Positions 18,604 through 24,937 of a stretch of 64,000 bases of DNA are shown here, in pieces; positions within the stretch are counted from its first letter, which is position 1, and every line of letters starts with the position of its first letter. Origin of the DNA: Bacillus sp. 2B10 (lineage in GTDB: Bacteria; Pseudomonadota; Alphaproteobacteria; Sphingomonadales; Sphingomonadaceae); NCBI GenBank assembly GCA_003946805.1, contig RPSH01000012.1:1-64000 (forward strand), read 5' to 3'. The notes beneath the pieces are model-generated. The model saw only the letters and a list, made by a program, of their open reading frames with translations. It made no database searches and was not told the DNA's origin. The position numbers and the translations under genes are program-made.

Positions 18604-19104
18604 TCACGCTGCCTGCGACCAGACCTGATATCGACCGTCATCGGTGCCGTCGTTGCCGAGGGCCAGCTGACGGGCGAGCCATGCATCGGCGCGCGCCATG
18701 CCGTCGGTGACGTCCCCTGTGGGCTTGCCATCGATGTGGAGGATTTCACCGGGCGCCAGACGGTAGTGACCACGGGCGCCGGGCTGCGGCAGGACGACGC
18801 CGCGGGTGCCGCCCTTCGACAGGAACAGCCGGCACTGCGTCTGGATGTGGCAGATGTCACCGCGCACCATGAAGACGATCATGCCGGTCAGCGCATGCCG
18901 GCCATCATCGTCCGTGCCATATTCGAGGTGCAGCACATCGGTGCCGCTGGCCCGCGCCTGCCGGGCGAGCCGGACCTTGCCGTCCAGGTCGAGTTGGTCG
19001 CCGCCGGTGAGCACGATGCCCTCCCTCAGCCTGCGGTTGCCGAGCAGCAGCCGGGCGATGGCTTTGGTGCAGGCGGTCTCGAACGCGTCGTTGGTCATGG
19101 TCAT
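18604..19104 (-). CDS. Hypothetical protein
   Basis: The product is 166 aa. ATG 19104 is chosen because AAGGA lies about 9 nt before it. The first 50 residues are helical; the rest is beta-rich with Gly turns. No signal peptide, membrane segment or known motif is seen. It is the first of three minus-strand small genes (18604-20064) that converge on the methyltransferase gene. It is probably an island-borne accessory gene; the function is unknown. Confidence 0.5.
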   Translation of the reverse strand: MTMTNDAFETACTKAIARLLLGNRRLREGIVLTGGDQLDLDGKVRLARQARASGTDVLHLEYGTDDDGRHALTGMIVFMVRGDICHIQTQCRLFLSKGGTRGVVLPQPGARGHYRLAPGEILHIDGKPTGDVTDGMARADAWLARQLALGNDGTDDGRYQVWSQAA

Positions 19105-19159
19105 AGTCTTGCTTCCTTGTTTCATCCCCGCATCGGGGCCGCTTGCCCTCCTCCTCATC

Positions 19160-19678
19160 TCACCCCCGGTTCCTGCGGCGGCAGGCGATCACGATCTGTG
19201 CGGCGGCGCTCTCCAGTCCGGCGGCGCGATCCCACGCGGTGTCCCAGGGTGGCCGGATGCCCAGCTCGAGACCGCCATCGCCGATCTTCACGGATCGACC
19301 GGCGTCGTCGGGTACGAGGTGCAGGCTGCGATCACGGTGGCGGAAGAAGCTGAGGTCGGTCAGCAGCAGCGGGCCGCCGACCGAGTGCAGCACGACATCG
19401 ACCCGGACCGGGTCGATCGTCTCCGGGTGGAAACCGTGCCGGATCAGCATCACATCGCGTCGGCGTGCCGCGGCACAGCGCAGCAGCGCCTGATCAAAAA
19501 GCCGGGCGGTGACCGGCGTCACCGAGACGATGACGTCGTGGACGGGGAAGTCGACCGCGGCGGGCAGACCGGTGTTGCCGTAGAGCTGGTCGGGTTCGTC
19601 GGGTTCGAGTTCGGCGAGGACATAGTGCATGAGCGCAACCGACGCGGTCGGCAGCGTTTCGTAGATCATGTTGGACAT
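19160..19678 (-). CDS. Hypothetical protein
   Basis: A 172-aa product starts at ATG 19678 and ends 55 bp before the next minus-strand gene. It has mixed alpha/beta predicted structure with several Asp/Val-rich strands and a short Arg-rich C-terminus. No recognised family, signal peptide or catalytic motif. It is likely co-transcribed with the 18604-19104 gene. Confidence 0.5.
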   Translation of the reverse strand: MSNMIYETLPTASVALMHYVLAELEPDEPDQLYGNTGLPAAVDFPVHDVIVSVTPVTARLFDQALLRCAAARRRDVMLIRHGFHPETIDPVRVDVVLHSVGGPLLLTDLSFFRHRDRSLHLVPDDAGRSVKIGDGGLELGIRPPWDTAWDRAAGLESAAAQIVIACRRRNRG

Positions 19679-19788
19679 CGGGGGCCTTCGTGGCTTGGCG
19701 TGATCCCCGGACCGGCTCGGTCCGGATCAGGCCCCCTTCGATTTTCATTCTCGTCAGGGGCTTCGCTTCGCCCCGATCGTTTTTCCCC

Positions 19789-20064
19789 TCAGCCCTGCCG
19801 CCGGCAGCGGTCGCGGCCATCGCGGCGGACCATCTCGGTCAGCCGCGCATAGCCCCAGCGGTCCAGCGCGCGGGCGGTGTCGGCAACGCTGATCCTGCCG
19901 GGTTGGCGGTGGGCGGCGGCAGGGCAGTGCGCGGCGATGATCGTCAGCATAGCGAGACCGACCTCGCCAGCAGGCTGGCGCTGCCACCATTGTCCAGCGA
20001 CCACGCTCAGCAGCATCACGGCGGTGGCCATGCGGAACACCCACGGGAACCGGCATTGCTTCAT
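19789..20064 (-). CDS. Small hypothetical protein with N-terminal hydrophobic segment
   Basis: A 91-aa product. A hydrophobic stretch at about 9-24 (VFRMATAVMLLSVVAG) could be a signal anchor. The C-terminal half is Arg-rich. GAAAGAAG before the ATG gives a fair ribosome site. No family is recognised. Between it and the next minus-strand gene lie two short GC-rich hairpins (about 19707-19786). Confidence 0.4.
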   Translation of the reverse strand: MKQCRFPWVFRMATAVMLLSVVAGQWWQRQPAGEVGLAMLTIIAAHCPAAAHRQPGRISVADTARALDRWGYARLTEMVRRDGRDRCRRQG

Positions 20065-20232
20065 CTTCTTTCCTCCAGCGGATCAGTCACGCTGGCGGCT
20101 CGCTAAGTTTCGCGGATCACTTGTTAAATCTGCCGTTGGCTCCTGCGGCTCCGACCCATGACGAGGCGCATGCGTCGCATCACCTGCACAACATGACTTG
20201 GTTCGTTAACCGCGCCGGCATATGAGTGGACC

Positions 20233-20250
20233 GTTCGCCAGCAGGCGAAC
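20233..20250 (+). repeat. Perfect 7-bp hairpin upstream of structured leader
   Basis: GTTCGCC (20233-20239), loop AGCA, GGCGAAC (20244-20250). It sits just before the larger structured element and may be part of the same transcript or a regulator site. Confidence 0.4.
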
Positions 20251-20258
20251 CGAGGCGT

Positions 20259-20380
20259 GATAACCTCGCTCTTAGTAGCCGAATGCCCGGCCCGAACCAG
20301 TTTCGGCCGGGAGGCGGACGCGTATGTCCAGGGCCCTTCGGGGCCTAAAGGCGTTCGCGCTCGTCTAAGAGCGAGTTATC
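20259..20380 (+). ncRNA. Structured three-way-junction RNA candidate upstream of S8 protease gene
   Basis: A closing stem pairs 20259-20275 with 20365-20380, complementary except for one bulged base. Inside it are a hairpin at 20286-20311 (CCCGGCC/GGCCGGG plus GAA/TTC) and a second arm pairing about 20314-20321 with 20351-20358. That arm contains GGCCC-TTCG-GGGCC (20332-20345), a UUCG-capped stem. The pattern is that of a compact folded RNA, not random GC-rich sequence. It lies about 90 bp upstream of the protease gene on the same strand, so it could be a cis-regulatory leader. No Rfam family I know matches. A retron-like ncRNA is unlikely because no reverse transcriptase is present. Confidence 0.5.
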
Positions 20381-20399
20381 AACTTCCGGCTCACGGGCC

Positions 20400-20428
20400 G
20401 GCACCGCCTCGTTTCATGGGGCGGTGCC
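20400..20428 (+). promoter_or_regulatory. Strong hairpin between structured RNA and protease start
   Basis: GGCACCGCC (20400-20408) pairs perfectly with GGCGGTGCC (20420-20428) around an 11-nt loop. It has no U-tract. It ends about 40 nt before the protease start codon, so if transcribed it could act as an attenuator or a barrier shaping ribosome access. Confidence 0.4.
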
Positions 20429-20470
20429 GCCGGCTGGAGAAGCCTGCACCGCCGAACACGGGGGGTGTGC

Positions 20471-22729
20471 ATGGTTGTGGGATATCGCCGCCGATGGCGC
20501 GCGGCGCTTCATACAGGATCGGTCTTATCGGGTGCGTTGCTGCTTGCCGCATGTGGCGGCGGTGGCGGCGGCGTCAGCACGCCCGGCACCAACGCGCCGC
20601 CGGTCGCGACGCCGACACCCGCACCAACCCCGGCACTGCCGCCTACGCCTACACCGACCCCGCCGCCGACAGCCGCCGATGGCGCAGAATACAAGGCGTC
20701 CGCCGCCGTGGTCGGGGCCAGGGCGGCTTATGCCTATGACAAGGGCATCACCGGCAAGGGCGTGACCATCGCCGTCATCGACACCGGCATCGCGGTGAAC
20801 GGTCCCGAGTTTATGGGGCGCATCTCACCCGACAGCAAGGCGTTCGAGAACAGGATCGCGCGCTGCCCGACCTGCGCGCCGGAGACGGTGACCTTCGCGC
20901 TCGACGATCTCCAAGGGCACGGCACCGAGACCGCCTCGGTCGCGCTGGCGGCGAAGAACGGCACCGGCGTCCACGGCGTCGCCCCCGACGCGACGCTGCT
21001 GGCGCTCAAGATCAGCGGTCCCGATCTCGAAGGCGTCACCGCCACCTCACCGATCAAGGAGAGCGGCGCCGCCAACGCCATGAACATCGCCCCCGCGATC
21101 CGCTACAGCGTCGACAAGGGTGCCTTCGTCCTGTCGCTCAGCCTCAACGGCGTATCGAGCGGTCAGGCCGCCGCCGAGCAGAGGGCGGCGATGGATCAGG
21201 TCGCTGGTGCCGACCGGCTGATGGTGGCATCGGTATCGAATGATATCGGCGACGACAGTGCCGCCGCCGGCACCATCGCGCGCAACCTCGTCGGCGACAC
21301 TCTCGAGAACAGGGACTGGTTCCTGTTCGGCATCCGCGTCGACGCCGCGCTGCGCCCGCCTACCGGCAACGGCCGCCCCGGCGATCTCGCCGACCGCACG
21401 CTGGCGGTGGTCGCCACGAACGTGCAGGTCGTCGGCAAGGACGGCAGCTTCGTCATCACGACGGGCAACAGCTTTGCCGCGCCCGCGATCGCCGGCGCGG
21501 CTGCCCTGCTCAAGCAATACTGGCCGCAGCTTGGCGGCAAGGCGATCGCGCGCATCCTGCTCGATACCGCCACCGACCTCGGCGACAAGGGCGTCGACCA
21601 GATCTACGGCGCCGGGCTGCTCGACATCGAGCAGGCGATGAAGGCGCAGGCCCCCGCCAGCGCCTTTGCCGCTGCCGACACGGTGCTGGCGCGCTACTCT
21701 TCGCTGACGCTGTCGGGACCGTTCGGCAATGGCGGTGCGCTGGCAGCCACCACCGCCGCGATGACGGTGTTCGACCGCTATGGCCGCGACTATCGGATGA
21801 CCGGCTCTGCCGCGCCGCGCCATCGCGGTTCAGGCCTGCTCGCCGGCGCGATGCTGGCGCCGGTCGATCCGCCATGGCTGACGCCGACACAGACGGACGC
21901 GCGGCTCGGCTTCACCTCCGCCACGACCGGGCCATGGCAAGGTGCCCGGTCGAACCAGCCCACCACCATCGCCTTCTCACCTGCGCCGGGCCAGTCGGTG
22001 ACGCTGGCCGCTAACATCGCCATCGGCCAGAACGCGGGCATCAGCGGCTCGGCACTGCGCGGCGTGGTCGCGACGCCCGTCGGCCAGTCCTTCGCTTGGG
22101 TAAGCAGCGGCTGGTCCGCCGGCTTCGCATCCGGCATCGCGCGCGATCGTCGTGCCGCGTTGCGCACCGTGTGGCTGACGACGCCGGTGGGGATCGGCGT
22201 CGAGCTGTCGGACCTTGCCGAACGGGGTCAGGTGCTCGGCCTGCGCGGCGCCACTGGCTTTTCGCTGTCCGGCGGCAGGACGACGCTCGCCACGCTGACG
22301 GCCAGCCGAGGCATCGCCGGTCTGCTGCTTTCCGCCCGCGCCACCGCCGCGACGACCAGGGTAGAGGGCGGCTCCGATTTGCTGCGCTTCACCGGTCCGC
22401 TCGTCGGCAGCGCCTTTGCGTTTGACGCCGCCCGACGGCTGGCTGGTGGCACCGCGACGTTAGGGCTCTCGTCACCCCTGCGGCTGGAACGCGCCCGTGC
22501 CACCGTGCAGGCACCGGTTGCCTACGACCTGTTGAGCGGCGCGCTTACCACCCGCACCGCGAGCATCGACCTGACGCCGACCGCACGCGAACTCGATATC
22601 GAACTCGGCTGGTCCACCGCCTTCGGTCCGAACCAGTCGCTGCGCCTCGGTATCGCCCACGCCGTCAACGCCGGCCACGTCGCCGGCGTCCACGACACCG
22701 CCGGCTTCGCTACGCTGGTGCTGCGATGA
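20471..22729 (+). CDS. S8 subtilisin-like serine protease lipoprotein with beta-rich C-terminal domain
   Basis: The start is ATG 20471 after GGGGG (GTG 20465 is also possible); the product is 752 aa. A lipoprotein signal ends in LLLAAC, followed by Gly and a Pro/Thr linker. The S8 catalytic triad is complete: D104 (AVIDTG), H150 (GHGTE) and S334 (GNSFAAPAIAG). Residues 400-752 are beta-rich with alternating short strands and resemble an autotransporter barrel in length, though the last residue is not aromatic. Having both a lipobox and a barrel-like end is a known but less common arrangement. It is probably exported to the outer membrane and may process surface or secreted proteins. A small lipoprotein gene follows 133 bp downstream. 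Confidence 0.8.
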   Translation: MVVGYRRRWRAALHTGSVLSGALLLAACGGGGGGVSTPGTNAPPVATPTPAPTPALPPTPTPTPPPTAADGAEYKASAAVVGARAAYAYDKGITGKGVTIAVIDTGIAVNGPEFMGRISPDSKAFENRIARCPTCAPETVTFALDDLQGHGTETASVALAAKNGTGVHGVAPDATLLALKISGPDLEGVTATSPIKESGAANAMNIAPAIRYSVDKGAFVLSLSLNGVSSGQAAAEQRAAMDQVAGADRLMVASVSNDIGDDSAAAGTIARNLVGDTLENRDWFLFGIRVDAALRPPTGNGRPGDLADRTLAVVATNVQVVGKDGSFVITTGNSFAAPAIAGAAALLKQYWPQLGGKAIARILLDTATDLGDKGVDQIYGAGLLDIEQAMKAQAPASAFAAADTVLARYSSLTLSGPFGNGGALAATTAAMTVFDRYGRDYRMTGSAAPRHRGSGLLAGAMLAPVDPPWLTPTQTDARLGFTSATTGPWQGARSNQPTTIAFSPAPGQSVTLAANIAIGQNAGISGSALRGVVATPVGQSFAWVSSGWSAGFASGIARDRRAALRTVWLTTPVGIGVELSDLAERGQVLGLRGATGFSLSGGRTTLATLTASRGIAGLLLSARATAATTRVEGGSDLLRFTGPLVGSAFAFDAARRLAGGTATLGLSSPLRLERARATVQAPVAYDLLSGALTTRTASIDLTPTARELDIELGWSTAFGPNQSLRLGIAHAVNAGHVAGVHDTAGFATLVLR

Positions 22730-22862
22730 CCCGCAGCTTCCGGGCGCGCTCCCCGCCCCCGCTGGTTGCAGCCGACCAGTAAACACCCACCACCATCGGA
22801 CCTGCCACGCCGGGATGCCTCCCGGCGAACGACGACGCACGTCCCACGCACAAGGACACATC

Positions 22863-23531
22863 ATGATGACCAGAATCACTGCCACCGCCGCTCTGGCGTT
22901 GCTCGCCGCCTGCGGATCGGCGTCCGTCGCCGAACAGGATGCCGCCGCGCAGACCGCGGTTGCCGCAAAGCCGCTGGCGATCGCGGGCGTGCGGATCGGC
23001 ATGCCGGCGACCGAGGTGCAGACCGCACTCACCCGCGACGGCTGGAAGGTCGAGACCTTCCCCGGCTACGACTGGGCGACCGCTGTCGAGGAACAAAAGC
23101 GCCAGCAGCGCGGCGCCTCCTCTTTCGACCTGCCGCGCACTGGCCTCGCCACCATCCAGGCGAGCAAGGGTGACGAGGCGCTGATCGTCGAGTTCCGGCC
23201 GGTGCCGTCCGGCGCCGAAGTCAAGGTGGTCAAATACGAGGCGCCGATGGCGGGTCGCACGGGTGTGCAACTCCGGGCGCAGCTGACGCAACGCTATGGC
23301 GCACCGACGCGCGCCGCTTCACCACAGCTTCCGCTCGATCTGACCTGGTGCAGTGCGGGCGAGCCGTGCCGATTCGCGTACGGAGCCGCCAAGCCGGCGC
23401 TGCGTGCGCAGGAAGACGTCTACCACAAGGCCAAGCTCATCCTGATGGAGGGCGGTGACGCCGAACGCGCCTGGCAGGCACAGCTGCAACGCGCAGCCGG
23501 CGGCGGCACGCCGGCCAAGTCGTCGTTTTGA
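22863..23531 (+). CDS. Small lipoprotein downstream of S8 protease
   Basis: A 222-aa product from ATG 22863 with AAGGA just upstream. The signal peptide ends in LLAAC (a lipobox), so it is a predicted lipoprotein. The mature part is a compact alpha/beta domain beginning AIAGVRIGMP, a pattern common in small periplasmic proteins whose first strand is followed by a TEVQTAL helix. A Cys pair lies in CSAGEPC. It is transcribed in the same direction as the protease and may be a partner or inhibitor; that is inference from position only. Confidence 0.6.
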   Translation: MMTRITATAALALLAACGSASVAEQDAAAQTAVAAKPLAIAGVRIGMPATEVQTALTRDGWKVETFPGYDWATAVEEQKRQQRGASSFDLPRTGLATIQASKGDEALIVEFRPVPSGAEVKVVKYEAPMAGRTGVQLRAQLTQRYGAPTRAASPQLPLDLTWCSAGEPCRFAYGAAKPALRAQEDVYHKAKLILMEGGDAERAWQAQLQRAAGGGTPAKSSF

Positions 23532-23555
23532 CGCCACTATCGCACAGGGATGGCA

Positions 23556-23619
23556 GACGGGGCGGGCTTGGCCGCCCCGTCAACGGCGGGATAGCTGATG
23601 GGGCGGCGCCAGCCGCCCC
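23556..23619. terminator. Two tandem GC hairpins between convergent genes
   Basis: A perfect 10-bp stem (23556-23565 with 23572-23581) is followed by a second stem (23600-23607 with 23612-23619) of closely related sequence, both built on GGGGCGG/CCGCCCC. They lie between the ends of convergent genes and could act as a bidirectional terminator, though no T-runs are present. Confidence 0.5.
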
Positions 23620-23629
23620 GTCGAGGCCG

Positions 23630-24271
23630 TCATGCCGCCGCCGCGATCCGCTCCCAGCCGGCGCGGAACGCTGCCCATTCCTCCGCCCACATACCGTGTG
23701 CGGTGTCGGTCAGATCCTCATGCTCGGCGAGCCAGCCGCTCGGGGCATGCTGGCGAGCGAGGATGCAGATATGCGCGTGGGGCAAGGCCCTGCTCAGCTC
23801 GTCGCCGGGCGTATGCAGCGCGACGACGCTGGTCAGCCGGCGCCCCCGCGCCAGATGGATCGTGGCATAGGTCGCGGCCATGTCGAGCAGATCGTGCGCG
23901 GGCATGTCCTCGTCACCGCGCATGGTGATGACCGCCGCCAGCAGGCGCTGATGCGGGCGCACCGCCGCATCGTAATCGTCGAGCAGCCGGGTGAGCGCGG
24001 TGTCGGCGACGCCGCGCGCCAGCACCACCCGGTGATCGCGCGCGGTTACCGGCATGCCGCAGACCGTCGTCGGCGTCCCGCCCGCCGGTTTAATCGGCGA
24101 GAGCTTCGCACCGATCAGCGCCGTGACGCTGTTCACCTTCTGCTTGGCGCGGGGACGCAGTAGCGCGAAGCCGACACCGTCACAGCCGGGCTCGCGGACA
24201 TCATAGAGCGTGTCCATCACTTCGCGCGGGCTCTGCCACGTCGTCGTCACAGCCGTCTTCTTGGTCTTCAT
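23630..24271 (-). CDS. Hypothetical protein near oriT, with HxH motif
   Basis: The product is 213 aa from ATG 24271 (a longer frame starts 13 codons upstream). A central segment, PHAHICILAR, places two His in an HAH motif on a predicted strand, similar in form to the metal-binding HxH of relaxases. However, the protein lacks the rest of the relaxase fold and has no Tyr motif I can place. It is divergent from the relaxase, with the candidate oriT between them. It could be a mobilization accessory protein; confidence in that role is low. Confidence 0.5.
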   Translation of the reverse strand: MKTKKTAVTTTWQSPREVMDTLYDVREPGCDGVGFALLRPRAKQKVNSVTALIGAKLSPIKPAGGTPTTVCGMPVTARDHRVVLARGVADTALTRLLDDYDAAVRPHQRLLAAVITMRGDEDMPAHDLLDMAATYATIHLARGRRLTSVVALHTPGDELSRALPHAHICILARQHAPSGWLAEHEDLTDTAHGMWAEEWAAFRAGWERIAAAA

Positions 24272-24681
24272 CAGGGTATTTCCGTCTTCAAGCGGCGCGG
24301 GGCTGTTCACATGCCGCCAGGGTCAGTTTTTCACCATCATGGTGCAGCCGACAGGCCTTTCCGTCCGATTTTTACCGCGCCAGAATGGGCGCGCCATTCA
24401 TGATGTCATATGCTGTTCGCATCACTCGAACGGTCCATTGCGATCTGCATTCTTATGATCGAAGGCCCCCTTCCGGAGCCATCGTTTCACGATGGTGGAG
24501 GACCCCAAGGCAAGCCTCGGTTGCCGCTTTTGATTCGACCGTCCGACCGGGTTTGGCGGATCGAAATCGACTATAGGCCGGGCCAGCTTGTTCACCGCCC
24601 GATATGCCATTTCGTCGACTGCAGAAACAGGAGCTCGACAAGGCGAAGCGCCGTGACTGGACACATACGTCGGTCAACACA

Positions 24682-24720
24682 GTAAAGCTGGGCCCCCCAG
24701 CTTTACGGAACTGCGCCTGA
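24682..24720 (+). other. oriT: Candidate origin of transfer (oriT)
   Basis: A perfect 11-bp inverted repeat (GTAAAGCTGGG / CCCAGCTTTAC, 24682-24706) is followed directly by GGAACTGCGCCTGA. IncQ-type (RSF1010) oriTs have the same plan: an inverted repeat, then a nic region containing TGCGCC. It lies 230 bp upstream of a MOBQ-type relaxase gene and faces it, as expected. The match is by eye and the nick site is not proved. Confidence 0.6.
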
Positions 24721-24744
24721 CATCTTCCCTATGACAAATCGTCG

Positions 24745-24826
24745 ATTTTGGCATAGCTGTCTTTCCTCCCGCATGCCCGTGAGGGCCGGATTTGGCATAG
24801 CTGCTTCTTGAAGCGCGGCTATGCCA
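24745..24826 (+). repeat. Repeated TTTGGCATAGCTG boxes and hairpin upstream of relaxase
   Basis: ATTTTGGCATAGCTG (24745-24759) recurs as ATTTGGCATAGCTG (24790-24803). The second copy pairs with an inverted GCTATGCCA (24818-24826) to form a 9-bp stem with an inner GCTTC/GAAGC stem. The sites could bind an auxiliary transfer protein or a relaxase-gene repressor. Confidence 0.5.
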
Positions 24827-24937
24827 GCGTCCGTCAGAAACGCCGCTGATGTGGGCACCTGGAAATGTTGCGAGGGGGGGCTTCAGGAGCATTATGCGGG
24901 AGCGTATACTTCTTCTGCGACGGGAAGGGCACGAGCG

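Noticed and set aside
19707..19786. Two GC hairpins, the second with a T-run on the plus strand, between minus-strand genes
   Set aside because: There is no plus-strand gene for them to terminate here; mentioned only in the gene evidence.
20259..20380. Retron-like ncRNA
   Set aside because: The end-pairing resembles a1/a2 repeats, but no reverse transcriptase gene is near.
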